Assembly (NCBI GenBank): GCA_003999685.1
Contig: CP021221.1
Location: 310,001 to 374,000, forward strand
DNA from: Taiwanofungus camphoratus
Taxonomy: Eukaryota > Basidiomycota > Agaricomycetes > Polyporales > Taiwanofungaceae
Reading direction: 5' to 3'
Length of the DNA: 64,000 bases
How positions within the stretch are numbered: position 1 is the stretch's first letter; every line of letters begins with the position of its first letter. Made by a program: the position numbers and the translations under genes. Below the pieces are notes generated by a model, which saw only the letters and a program-made list of their open reading frames with translations, was not told where the DNA came from and did not search any database. Of the stretch, positions 33,472 through 45,016 are shown piece after piece.

Positions 33472-34586
33472 AATTGTGTTTGCAATTTGACATCCAACTG
33501 AGATCAGCTCGGCACATACTGTATCTGTGACTGTGTTTGATATCCTGTAAAACCTGAGCGGGCCACACTCTCGGAGTGTCTTGTCATTCGAAAGATTGTT
33601 CTCACCACGAAACGTTTAGTCGACCGCTTGCTTGTATGGATTATCAGTAGTAGGTTTGCGTATGCTATTTGAAGAATATGCCGGCTGAAACGCAAGCAGC
33701 GGTATTTAATAAATAAAGAAACCCTTACAGCTAGATAGCCAAGGATTTTCAAAAGCCAACTTCTAGCAGAGCAAGTACTGTCGATTTTGGCGAAGAAATT
33801 GGTGGAATTAGTGCTTTGCCTCAGCCAAGATTCCTTCAGCCTCGGCCTGTAGTTAATGTCGGTGCAGGAATGCTTTAGACGCTCTGCCGCTGGCACATTC
33901 ATCAGCAAATCGTCACGTGTCTGGATTCTGAGCTGTGTCTGAGTCGGTCCGAGAGTCTGACTATAGACTTATGTGTCTTGAGCTTCAGGCACTTCAAGGA
34001 CTTCATCAGACCAATAAGGTGAGCAGGACCATTCAGATGCCCAGAGCCTCTATCAATGATATGGAATACTATATAGGTATCAAAAGCTGGCTTTCCGCTG
34101 CTACCCTCCTTAAAGTACATCACTTAGTATGCTGGAGAGACACACACAAAGGGCACCATTTTGTGCCCTGTTACAACTGTGTCAATATCTGTGCTCTAAT
34201 TTCCAGACCTGTCTCAAAGTTAACTGGAGTTAGCACATGATGTGTGCTATTGAGTATGTATTTAATTATGCTTACTTTAAGAGTACACACTGTAGGCTGA
34301 CATAGCTTTTTTGCTGAAAACTTGTCACTCTGACTTCCAAAATGATTGACTATGCTTGGTGTCCTGTGAGCACAAATGAAGCTCTCGATCTCTATCAAAA
34401 ATGGATGGCACACCTCCATCAAGATCTCCATATGTTCCACACTCTGAGACAGTTCACAAAAATCACATGTGCTGCTTAGTGTAAATGGTAGCCCTTTTGT
34501 CCCCCCTTCTGCCTCCACCTCTATTTTCTCCATCTGTGCTCACACCATGTGCATATATTTAGAATAGCTAAAATGCTACTTCACAT
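33472..34586. other. AT-rich boundary region with transposon-like open frames
   Basis: GC content falls here and the repeat zone begins. Minus-strand frames at 33902-34123 (GHLNGPAHLIGLMKSLKCLK) and 34171-34533 (LSSTCDFCELSQSVEHMEIL, with a CX2C pair) look like pieces of coding sequence, probably of a mobile element. I could not assign a family. Confidence 0.35.
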
Positions 34587-36880
34587 TGATATGACCTAGG
34601 GAGTTCTGAATGGAGGGATGAACCTAAGGAGTAGGTCTGACGTGTTCAATGAAAGGGTGAGCTAGAGTGGCATGGTACCTATGAGAGATACCAGAGGAAA
34701 GGGTAAGCAAATGGACATGACAGAGAAACTACCTAGACCACAGTCAGGGTTCTAGAAGTCTAGTGTGTGCAGAGGGGTAAGGGGCCAATAAGTCCTGCAC
34801 GACAGGATCTTATGCTGAAGTGCGGATAGTCCCAAGGAGGTAAGAATGTAGTCTTCTAATCCAATGACAGTGGGCTGGTAGAATACCAGCCAGGTGCAAA
34901 GAAGTCAAAGGAAACTGAAGGTGAACCAATGATAAACTGAGAACCGAAGAATAAACCAAGAACCGAAGAATAAACCAAGAACCGAAGAATAAACCAAGAA
35001 CTGATGTAGTCAGGAGAGGAGATGCTGCTGAGGGATACTGGCATAGGAGTGGGGTGTAGAAATGGTGTAGGCAATGACTGATGGACTGAACTATATGCAA
35101 TGCGTGCCTATGGGGTATAACTAGAGTGGAGGCACACCAGATGAGGGGGAGGAGAGGGGCTGAATACTCAGACTGAAGTTACTCTAACTTCAGGAATGTA
35201 GGACATAGGAGAACGTAGGGCTGCTGCAATATATAATGTAGTATGACTGCTGGCTAATAATATGATGGAGGGGAACCTTGTCAGACTGTTAAGAAGCCTT
35301 AGAGCAGGGAAAACTCAAATCTGAACTTTGGAAGACAAGTCTGTAGGTTCTCTGAGACAAGATAGGAGTGCATATTTTCTCTGCCATTTGGTAGGTACAG
35401 GAGACTACATAAGGGGTCCGTGGTGTCAAAGTATCTTACGCAAACTAAAACTGAAGAAACCGATGATAGGCGCCAGGCCCTTCTAGGCCCTGCGAAGCGC
35501 CCTCACTTGACCCTAGGACCATAGTCATACCTTCGACGCCACTCGATGCATCCGATACAGCCTGAAAAGCCACCGCAGGACTCTCCAATGGCTTCAAATC
35601 ATGCCACCGCCACTCCGCCAGTTTCGGTCTGATGTTCCGGTGTACCGTTCCCTCTATGCACAATACACCACATGCAGTTGCCACTCAATGTCCTTGCACG
35701 TGACTGGGCGCACCACTCCAATATCACTCAATCTGCTACAACGCGCCACTCGATGTACTCGATAATGCTACGGCCCTAGGTCTTGTCTTAGTATATTTCA
35801 TGCCACTCCGTAGTTCGTAGTATGCAAGTAGTTAGGATGCCACTCGTACTATGCCACTCCCGATGCACCTTATATTATAGTACAGTAGTATAAACACGAT
35901 GTATGGTGTCTCGGAACAACAGTGAAGTTTTCCCCCATCCTGCAGAGCTCAAGAAGAGCACCTTCGATTCAGTCACCTACTGCGTTCTACTGTGTCCTTC
36001 CATCTTCGATTACGTTCAAAGAGTTGCGTCTACTATCCGCCTTCTACAGTATTTTGAAGGGTTGTGTCTCGTCCGTCTTCGACATCCGTCGAAGAGTTGC
36101 GTTCAGTCTTACATCCACCTTCGAGCCACATCGAAGGGTTGCACTAGCATCTCTCTCTAACCCAAGTCCACCTTCTACAGTATTTTGAAGGGCTGCGTAT
36201 CAGCTAAGTTCTCACGTTTAAGCCTCTCCTTAGTATAGTACAGCATAGTAGCGCATCGAAGCTACGTTGAGCAGTCGCGACACATGTAAAAGGTCGTCAA
36301 AGACCTTTGTAGACATCTCTTGACTCATTTGAGATCAGGAACCCTTTGCTGCTGACTCTCCCCTCCACACTAACTATAGCCTTCCAGCTTCTCTAGGTCG
36401 TACCCAGTTGGGGTTGGAGTGTTATAGTGCGTATCACTGAAAACAAACTGAAAATCGAAAATTCAGAAACTGATCAGCGTATCATATGGGGAACTAAACT
36501 GAAGTAGGACATAAAACAGAAACTCTGAATGTGGTAGAAAAGTTACTGGAGAATGGCACAGGGAGGGGGATGCTTATCTAGAGATCATCACATGGGAGAT
36601 GGGCTATCTAACCAGACTTTGAGAGGAACAGAGACCTGGGAGCGCTGAACTGTCAAACTGATGCGTAGAGGGCCTAGACAATATCAAGGGATCATATGAA
36701 CATCACAAACAAGAGGCCAGGACTCCGGACTGAGGGACTGAGAATCAGAATTGAGGACCGAAGACTGATAACTGAAGGACTGGGGATCGAGGACCAAAAA
36801 TGAAGACTGAAGGACTTTTGCTCAGTTTTCCTTGGCCAATAAGATGAACTTGGGGATGTAAGAGGGATGCTAGGACAAGC
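34587..36880 (-). mobile_element. Repeat family A (Ty3/gypsy-type LTR region), copy 1
   Basis: A fossil copy in minus orientation, interrupted by the insertion at 35464-36436. The outer terminus is TATCA (minus sense). It shares its whole length with the copies at about 37690-40521 and 48440-49646 and its end part with 44421-45016. It contains a 19-bp tandem repeat (GAACCGAAG at 34941, 34960 and 34979). The inner boundary is approximate. In copy 44421-45016 the same terminus is followed by a TTTTTGGAGCCCACC primer-site-like sequence and gag, which is why I read A as a gypsy LTR region. Confidence 0.6.
35464..36436 (+). mobile_element. Repeat family B copy 1 (solo-LTR-like, 973 bp)
   Basis: Starts TGATAGGCGCC and ends GCGTATCA, giving TGATA/TATCA inverted termini and the TG..CA ends of an LTR. 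It is flanked by CCGA on the left and CTGA on the right, a near-match 4-bp target duplication. It splits family A copy 1. No coding sequence was seen. It contains a chain of five small hairpins at 36003-36196. It is treated as a solo LTR or short LTR-derived element of unknown parent. Confidence 0.7.
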
Positions 36881-37061
36881 TGAAAGAGTGCATTACAGAG
36901 TATGAGGGACTGCTTTGTGAGATAGAAGCTTCTGAGATGCACTGTAGAACTTTCGATATTCGAAGTCTGAATAATGACGTTTTGACGCATTGGCTGGGAT
37001 TCTCAGGTGGCGTTATGATGCATGGACAGTGGGTCTTTGTCCTGATGATCTGTAGAGTAGT

Positions 37062-37406
37062 CTAAAGGTGCATAGAAAACCAAAAATGGGCACTTTTGAG
37101 GCCCAGAGGCATAGCAGACCTATCAATGTGCATGATAATTGGCATATTTGTTGACATAGAATGCTTGAAATGCAGATAAGAAATTGAAAAAATGAGATGC
37201 ATAATGTGCAATATTGTATCAAGGTGAACAATCTTGATTGCATGATGGCCATCAGGGTCCATATCTAGAGTGACAATCCACATCTCAGTTGATTTGTCAG
37301 ATTCATCTTCAATGGGAGAAAACCATTTTACAAGAGCACTAGGATACTCTTTACTAACCAGTTTGAATGAAAAAAAAGGTGTATACAAGCAGTATGCAGC
37401 CCTCAC
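37062..37406 (-). pseudogene. Plavaka-type DNA transposase remnant, C-terminal part
   Basis: Reads FFSFKLV, EYPSALVKWFSPIEDE, EMWIVTLDMDPDGHHAIKIV and HLDTILHIMHL. This fits the C-terminus of Plavaka (CMC superfamily) transposases of Agaricomycetes, which end YPCALV-W and then a W-V..D-DG..IHLDTI block. It lies in the palindrome spacer. The matching upstream part sits at 40543-41295, so the right arm of the palindrome splits the transposase. Confidence 0.65.
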
Positions 37407-37689
37407 ATCTCGTTGATAGGTCTGGTATTTCTCTGTATCTTGAAAGCACCCATTTTTGATTTTCTATGCACTTTTAGACTACTTCACAGATCATCAGGAC
37501 AAAGACCCAATGTCCATGCATCATAACACCACCCGAGATTTTCAGTCAATGTGCCAAAACATCATTATTCAGACTTCGGATATCAGAAGTTCTATAGCAC
37601 ACCTCAAAAGCCTTTATCCCACAGAGCAGTCCCATCATACTCTGTAACACACTTATTCAGCTCATCCTAGCATCCCTCTTACGTTCTCA

Positions 37690-40521
37690 GGTCCTTCTTA
37701 TTGGTCAAGAGAAACTGAGCAAAAGTCCTTTGGTCTTCGGTTTTTCAGTCCTCAATTCTTGATCCTTCGGTTTTCAATCTTCGGTTCTCAGTTCTGGTTC
37801 TCGGTCCCTCGGTCCAGAGTTCTGGCCTCTTGTCCATGATGTCCATATGATCCCTTGGTATTGTCTAGGCCCCCTATGCATCGGCTTGACTGTTCAGCGC
37901 TCCCAGGTCCCTGCCCCTCTCAAAGTCTGGTTAGATAGCCCATCTCCCATATGATGATCTCTAGATAAGCATTCCCCTCCCTGTGCCATTCTCCAGTAAC
38001 TTTTCTACCACATTCAGAGTTTCTGTTTCATGTCCTACTTCAGTTTAGTTCCCCATATGGTACGCTGATCAGTTTCTAGATTTTCGATTTTCAGTTTGTT
38101 TTCGATTTCTTCAGTTTTAGTTTGCGTAAGATACTTTGACACCATGGACCCCTTATGTAGTCTCCTGTACCTACCAAATGGCAGAGAAGATATGCACTCT
38201 CATCTTGTCTCAGAGAATTTACAGACTTGTCCCCCAAAGTTCAGATTTGGGTTTCCCCTGCTCAAAGGCTTTCTATCAGTCTGACAAGGTTCCTCTCCAT
38301 TATCTTTATGCATATTATCAGCCAGCAGTCATACTACATCATATATCGCAGCAGCCCTATGTTCCCCTACGTCCTACATTCCTGAAGTTAGAGTAACTTC
38401 AGTCTGAGTATCCAGCCCCTTTCCTCCCCTCCATCTGGTGTGCCTTCGCCCTTGTTATACCCCATAGGCACGTGTTGCGTCTAGTCCAGTTCCTCAGTTA
38501 TCGTCTACGCCTGATACAATTTCTTTTCTCTTGTATCTTACCAGTCAGACCTTGGATCAGTCCTGTGACCTTTCGCTTCTAGAACGGGCCTCGGATAGGC
38601 CCAGCTTCTTTGCACAGTCCCTTGACTCATGACTGCTTACTGGATGGGCCCCGCTTACTCATGGACACTGACTCATATCGGGTCCCACTCACACATTTCA
38701 TCTTACGCATATGTATTGCTAATATGGCCCGATGACTTATATTGCCTTACTTACGCTTACTCATGCTGCTTCTTAGATCACATGCCATGGTCCATGTACA
38801 GGGTAGAATATGTATATAAGGCCTGTACTTTGTAGGTCGGACCTTAAGTTCAATCTGGTTACTAGGATTCTAGCAATCCAATACTTGTATCTTGCGATCT
38901 CTCACTTCGTACCTGAGTACTTGTTCAACTCTTATTGACTTCACCTGGGAGGACACCTGCTCATCCTTAAGCCCTCACTACCATCTCTAGTAGTCAGGCC
39001 CTCACATTCAAGGCTTCATGGTCGTTGATACCAGCTTGTATCAATGCCATCTTTACGCTTTATCCCTACACCAACATCCATTAGCAGCATTCTCTCTCAC
39101 AATTACATTGGTTTTCAGTTATCCTTTGGTTCTCGGTTTATCATTGGTTCACCCTCAGTTCCCTTTGACCCCTTTGCACCTGGCCGGTGATAGACACCAG
39201 GCACTTCTAGGCCCCGTGGAGCACCCTCACTCGACCCTAGGACCTTAGTCATGGCTTCGACACCACTCGATGCATCTGATACAGCCCGAAAAGCCACCGC
39301 GGAACTCTCTGATAGCCTCAAATCACACCACTGCCACTCCGCCAGTTTCGGTCCGATGTTCTGGTGTACCGGTCCCTCTACGTACAATACGCCACATGCA
39401 GTTGCCACTCCATGTCCTCGCACGTGACCGGTCTCGCCACTTCGATATCGCTCGATCTGCTACGATGTGCCACTCGATGTACTCGATAACGCTACGGCTC
39501 CAGGTCTTGTCTTAGTATATTTCATGTTCCTTTGTTTCAGCCTTTCTAGTGACGACAAGTAGCCACCCCCTCTACAGGCCACTCCATAGTTCGTAGTACG
39601 CAAGTAGTTAGGATGCCACTCGTACTATGCCACTCCCGATGCACCTTACATTATAGTACAGTAGTATAAACACGATGTATGGTGTCTCGGAACAACAGTG
39701 AAGTTTTCCCCCATCCTGCAGAGCTCAAGAAGAGCACCTTCGATTCAGTCACCTACTGCGTTCTACTGTGTCCTTCCATCTTCGATTACGTTCGAAGAGT
39801 TGCGTCTACTATCTGCCTTCTACAGTATTTTGAAGGGTTGCGTCTCGTCCGTCTTTGACATCCGTCGAAGAGTTGCGTTCAGTCTTACGCCCGCCTTCGA
39901 GCCACATCGAAGGGTTGCGCTAGCATCTCTCTCTAACCCAAGTCCGCCTTCTACAGTATTTCGAAGAGCTGCGTATCAGCTAAGTTCTCACGTTTAAGCC
40001 TCTCCTTAGTATAGTACGACATAGTAGTGCATCGAAGCTACGTTGAGCAGTCGTAACACACACCGAAGGTCATCGAAAATCTTTGTAGACGTCTCTCGAC
40101 CCATTTGAGATCAGGAACCCTTTGATGCTGACTCTCCCCTCCACACTAACTAGTTCTATAGCCTTCCAGCTTCTCTAGGTCGTACTCTGGTTGGGTTGGA
40201 GTGTTATAGTTTGCATCACCGGTATACTACCAGTCCACTGCCATTGAACTAGAAGACTACATTCCTATTTTTTTAGAACTATCCGCACTTCAGCATAAGA
40301 TCCTGTCATGCAGGACTCATTGGCCCATTACTCCTCTGCACACATTAGACTTCTAGGATCCTGACTGTGATCTAGATGGTTTCTCTGTCATGTCCATTAG
40401 CTTATTCTTTCCTCTGATATCTCTTATAGATACCACACTGCTCTAGCTCTTTTATCTTAGGACATGTCAGACCTACTCTCTAGGTTTCTCCCTTCATTTA
40501 GGACTCTCTAGGTTGTATCAC
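37690..40521 (+). mobile_element. Repeat family A, copy 2
   Basis: A fossil copy in plus orientation forming the right palindrome arm, split by the insertion at 39188-40218. It contains degenerate TTCGGTTYTCAG-like short repeats near 37725-37830. It ends GGTTGTATCA at 40521, beside Plavaka coding sequence. The left boundary is approximate. Confidence 0.6.
39188..40218 (+). mobile_element. Repeat family B copy 2 (solo-LTR-like, 1031 bp)
   Basis: Starts TGATAGACACC and ends TTGCATCA. CCGG lies directly on both sides (39184-39187 and 40219-40222), a perfect 4-bp target duplication. Comparison with the uninterrupted family A copies at about 44700 and 49330 shows the empty site. It is closely similar to copy 1, with about 58 extra bases near 39525-39585. 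The five-hairpin chain is at 39778-39973. No coding sequence. Confidence 0.8.
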
Positions 40522-40542
40522 TGTCCTGTGAGAGATTCTCAT

Positions 40543-41295
40543 CTATATAAACACAATCATACCAAGGGGGGCCTGAACACCATGAGAGAGTTGCACATAT
40601 CCTTTCACAATGTATACCTCTGATACCTGAAAGGTCACTTGGCACAAAAATGTGGCCACAGCAAAGTGAAAGATATGTATTGATGGGTCAATTGGTGGAC
40701 AAGGTGGAATATTGTCATTATATAAAGGATTTTCTGAATAGCATTGACTGTGAATAAATTTTGACACCAAATGTGCAAAATTTGGCATATTGAGAAAAGT
40801 TGCAAGTGCATCAAGTGTTTGTGGATATCCATGTACTGTAACACAAAGCATTAGAAAATGTGATAAGATCAAAACTTGAACTCACCAGCTTTTTAAGCCA
40901 TTGCTACTGGGGTCAAAACACATGAACCATCTACTACACCATGATCAACATTATTTTCTTTATTATTTTGATCAGTGTCATCATCCTGGTCATTTTGAAG
41001 CTTTCTGTCTGTGTGCTCAAAGTTATTTTCATTCACAGGCACTTCATTGACCACTTCAAGAGATGATAAGAAAACTAGAGTATCAAAAAGACATGTGCCT
41101 TTAAGCATACTCAAGCTGTGAAGTCTGAAGTCTGCATGAGAAGCTGCAAGCTGATCAAGATGTTGATTTGTTACCAGCATCTGTCTAAGAGCTTCATATT
41201 GACTTGAGTGTTGCCAAGGCTCTTTCACAGCCTTGATGTGTTTGATCTCAGTAATTGATGAACAGAGACCATTGGGAGCACCATAATTTCAAATA
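40543..41295 (-). pseudogene. Plavaka-type DNA transposase remnant, upstream part
   Basis: On the minus strand, GAPNGLCSSITEIKHIKAVK is followed by EPWQHSSQYEALRQMLVTNQ and LDQLAASHADF. A separate stretch reads YPQTLDALATFLNMPNFAHL, then CPPIDPSIHIFHFAVATF. These are recognisable blocks of the Plavaka transposase C-terminal half, which also occurs in other Agaricomycete genomes. The frame changes more than once and the N-terminal catalytic half is missing, so the transposase is dead. Confidence 0.65.
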
Positions 41296-42434
41296 TGACA
41301 GGAATAACAATTATGATTTCTGAGATATGAAGAAATTGTTATTATATGGGCTCTTAAGAGGACATGTAATGCTTAATGTCTGCAGTTGTAACTGTGGGAA
41401 CACATTTTCAATACAATTTTGTATGTGTGGGAACTGGTCATTTTAGGGTTAAGGTTGGTTTTTTCAATACAAAAGTAACAACTCAATTTTTTACCACCAT
41501 ACAATTGCTTCTAATGGATAACAATTTGATAAGTAATGACATGCTGTGGCTGGAACAACATGACTTGTGTAAATACAGGTCAACAACATCCTCACTCCAG
41601 TCACTATAGCTCAGCCACAAATGTTCAAGTAAGACAATATTATATCAGCTGCTTGCATATACATATATGGTATGACATAAGGATATTATCAAATAAATGA
41701 AATCTGTAGCCCTTCATGCAAGAATCATGTGACAATTTTCCTGAAGTGGTAGTCTGCTTAGATAAGCCAGAAAATGCAAAAACATCATTCAGTATTAAGT
41801 TTGACAAAAAAAAATATATGTTTTAAAGGGTCACATATGTTTTTAGTACTTTCCAGACATTGAGCCTCATATGTGAACTCATTTTGAATATAACTGAGAC
41901 AATTTGGCTTGAGAATAGCTTCAAAATCCCCTCAAAACAGTCAAAAATGTTCAATTTATATAGAAGATACAGCAGAGCCAGTGCTCTGCAGACCGACATT
42001 CTGGCACTATTGGATCACGTGATTTGTCAATGGACTGGGAACTTCCTGGGTTTATCGACAAATCACATGACACATTCTGGCAGTGTAGCAAACTGCCTTT
42101 TTTGGGACTTATATGATCAAAAATAATCACTGTTTAAGCTCAAATTGATGGTTTTTTAGAAAAGGTCCAGTAAATTGCTTCAAGGGTGTGCTGCTGAAGC
42201 CTGTCAGAGTACTTTTTGATTTTGGATATGATATATAGCTTATTATAATTATTATAAAAATGCAAAAAAATATGAAATATATATCAATAGTCTGTATATA
42301 TTACTAAAACTCAGGTAATTCTGTGAGGTAGCATAAGATGAATCTTAAAGTAGTGTCAATACTTTCACAGCAAGATTAGAAAAAGGTCAAAAGCCAGACT
42401 GAACTTGTACTAGATAATGCTGTTACAGTGAGAA
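41296..42434. other. AT-rich anonymous sequence
   Basis: Low-GC DNA between the Plavaka remnant and the Tc1/mariner element. No frame longer than about 90 codons and no recognised motif. It may be transposon non-coding sequence. Confidence 0.4.
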
Positions 42435-42436
42435 TA

Positions 42437-44418
42437 CAGTGACTCACAAAACTGTTGCAATGTTTGTCACTTTCTGACTGTTTGACATATATCTCAGCAA
42501 CCAGATATGCAATAGCTTCAAATAATGGACCATTAAAAAGCCCTGTATTGTGGCTTTGAAAAGTGGTATCTATCATGAAAATGGACAAGTATATGTGAAG
42601 TTATCTATCATTCTTTTAAAGAGTTCAATGGTTTTGTTGCTGGTATAATATGAGATAAAAATACAAATTATTAGTACTTAGTATATTCTCCTTTTGCCTT
42701 CATCACAGCCTCTACCCTCCTAGGCATACTTTCCATCACATTTTGACACACAGAAGCATCAATTGCATCACATTTCTTCTCCACACACTCTCAAAGCTTC
42801 AAATCCCACTTAAAGGCTTTTTATACCCTGCAAGCCTTGTTTTCAAGTGTTGTCAAAGGTGCTCAATAGAATTGAGGTCATGAGACTGAGCTGGCCATAC
42901 CATAACATTAAAATCATGGTCCTGAAACCACCTTTTAGCCTTTTTGCTAGTGTGCTTGAGGTCATTATCTTGCTGGAGGATGACATCTTGAGGGGTTAGA
43001 CCATAGTAATCAAGTGATCCTTGAAGTTCATCCTCTAAGATGCTGATATAAAGGTCTGCATCCATCCTTCCATCAATCTTGCATGTCAATTCAACTCCTT
43101 CTCAAGTCATACAGCCCCATACCATGACACTCTCTCCATTAAACTTGACTGTTCCCTCTATCAGCCTGGCACTAAGACCCTTTCTTGGCTTTTTCCATGC
43201 CCATTTCCTTTCATCTGACCTCAGGTGATTGATTTTGATCTCATCAGACCACATAATCTTCTTCCAATCATCCACATATCAAAATGGGACGCAGGGAACA
43301 GCAACTAAGTGCTGGAGTCCGAAGTAAGCCACAGAGATGTATTCAAATAATGTACTCTACTACATACCTGGAGTCCAAAGTAAGCCACAGAGATGGGGGC
43401 TACTCCGGACTACAGGGCACTATTTATGCTGGTGAGAACAAAGGGCTCCACCACAGAACAATAGAGTCCATCAAAAAGGGAACAATACAAACATATGACC
43501 CAGCCACAAAACTAATGTGGCCTGTGTTCAACTCCAATCCAATAGCTCCGCCACTAATGATGTAAGTGGCCCACAGTCTACTGTGGCCACTCCAAGTCTG
43601 GCAGCACTCCAGCTTGACCAAGGGACTGTGGCAGAGCACATTATTGTGACACCACAGTCCAGTGCTGATGACTCACAGCAAAGTTCAACCTCTCCTTCTG
43701 ATGATGCTTTAATAATAGTGGTTGTTTCTCCTTCACCACAGCCTTCATACCTGTTTTTCTCAAAGAACGATGAATGGTCTGTGGGGATATGGATGTGTTG
43801 TTAATATTCTGAAGTGTTTTGGACACTTGAACAGCACTTTCAGCCTTTTCAGTGCTAATTAAAGGAATAGCATAATGAATATCAGTGAAGGAAAGCTTGG
43901 CTGGATGACCACCAGAGAACTTCAGAAGGGTAGGACAAAGTCTAGAGCAAATCCTGGTGATGGTACTATAATGTGCACCAGTAGAGCTGGATATTTGGTG
44001 AGCAGATTGATCTAAATCAAGCAGAGCAAGAATTTGATTGATAATGTCTGTAGAGAGGGATTTCATGATGATGAAAGTGTGGTTCAATTTGATATTATTG
44101 CTTGTTTGTGCTATGTTGAAAAGGTCACACAACTTGCACAAAAAGATTCAAGCCCAGCAAGCATGATGTCCTGCCACTGTCTACCAATATTTGATCTGTA
44201 AAATGTCAGCAACAAAACTGTTGCAATGAACTCTCTGAAAAAATAATAGATAACTTTCTATATACTTTTCCATTTTTTATGATAGATACCACATTAGAAA
44301 GCCATGATGCAGGGCTTTCTAAAGGTTCAACATTTGAAGTTATCACATATTTGATTGCTGAGATATAGACCAAACAGTCAGAAAGTGACAAACATTGCAA
44401 TAGTTTTGAGAGTCACTG
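42437..44418 (-). mobile_element. Tc1/mariner-type DNA transposon carrying a solo LTR
   Basis: TA dinucleotides (42435-42436 and 44419-44420) flank CAGTGACTC at the left end and GAGTCACTG (with one mismatch) at the right end. The inverted repeats are long, about 180-200 bp, and imperfect. The transposase is on the minus strand. Residues from 44141 down give the N-terminal helix-turn-helix (IINQILALLDLDQSAHQISS, then GGHPAKLSFTD). After the inserted LTR come ILQQDNDLKHTSKKAKRW and VMVWPAQSHDLNSIEHL of the DDE domain. It is disrupted by the 375-bp insertion and by at least one frame break before ELTCKIDGRMDADLY, so it is inactive. Confidence 0.85.
43277..43651 (-). mobile_element. Solo copia LTR (family C), 375 bp
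   Basis: Minus orientation, beginning TGTCACAATAATG and ending TTTTGATA. CCACA lies on both sides (43272-43276 and 43652-43656), a perfect 5-bp target duplication inside the Tc1 transposase. The same length and nearly the same sequence form the 3' LTR at 50164-50538. A promoter-like CATAAATAG is inside. The LTR ends TG..TA rather than TG..CA. Confidence 0.85.
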
Positions 44419-44420
44419 TA

Positions 44421-45016
44421 CGTCCTCTACGTCCTACGTTCCCAAAGTTGGAGTAACTTCAGTCTGAGTAACCAGCCCGCCTCCTCCTCCTCATCCAATA
44501 TGTCTCTGCCCTTGTTATACTCCATAAACACATGTTGCATATAGTTCAGTCCATCAGTCATCACCTACACCAGTTCTATGTCCCATTCCTACGTCAGTAT
44601 CCCTCAGCAGTATCCCCTCTCCTGAGTACATTGGTTTTCAGTTTATCCTTCGGTTCTCAGTTTACCATCAGTTCACTTTCAGTTTTCTTTGAATCCTTTG
44701 CACCTGGCCAGCATCCTACCAGCCCACTGCCATTGGATTAGAAGACCACATTCCTACCTCCCTGGGACTGTCCACACCTCAGCATAAGATCCTGTTGTGC
44801 AGGACTCATTGGCCCCTTACTTCTCTGCACACACTAGACTTTTAGGACCCTGACTGTGGTCTAGGTAGTTTCTCTGTCATGTCCACTCACTTATCTTTTT
44901 CTCAGGTATCTCTTATAGGTACCACATCGCTCTAGCTCTCCCTTTTCATTAGGACACGTTGGACCTACTCCCTAGGTTCATCTTTCCATTCAGGACTCCC
45001 TAGGTTGTATCATTTT
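44421..45016 (+). mobile_element. Repeat family A, copy 3 (truncated gypsy 5' LTR)
   Basis: Only the right-hand part of family A is present, directly abutting the Tc1 element on the left. It ends GGTTGTATCA and is followed by TTTTTGGAGCCCACCATGAG, which looks like the primer-binding region of a Ty3/gypsy element, and then by gag. Confidence 0.65.

Larger units (their letters stand above)
34587..40521. repeat. Large imperfect palindrome of gypsy-type and Plavaka sequence
   Basis: The left arm (about 34587-37105) and right arm (about 37439-40521) are reverse complements. The outer ends are TGATATGACCTAGGGAG on the left and its counterpart ending GGTTGTATCA on the right. The innermost matching stretch reads CAGATCATCAGGACAAAGACC in the right arm (37485 on) and its complement near 37030-37050. 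The spacer of about 330 bp carries Plavaka C-terminal coding. Each arm is interrupted by an unrelated insertion of about 1 kb at a different place, so the inverted duplication seems older than those insertions. Confidence 0.75.

Noticed and set aside
35464-36436. Family B considered as a DNA transposon because of its inverted 5-bp ends
   Set aside because: Such short inverted ends with TG..CA are normal for LTRs, and no long inverted repeat is present.
43284-43565. 93-codon frame also found at 50171-50452
   Set aside because: It lies entirely within copies of the family C LTR, antisense to it, so its repetition reflects the repeat rather than a conserved protein.
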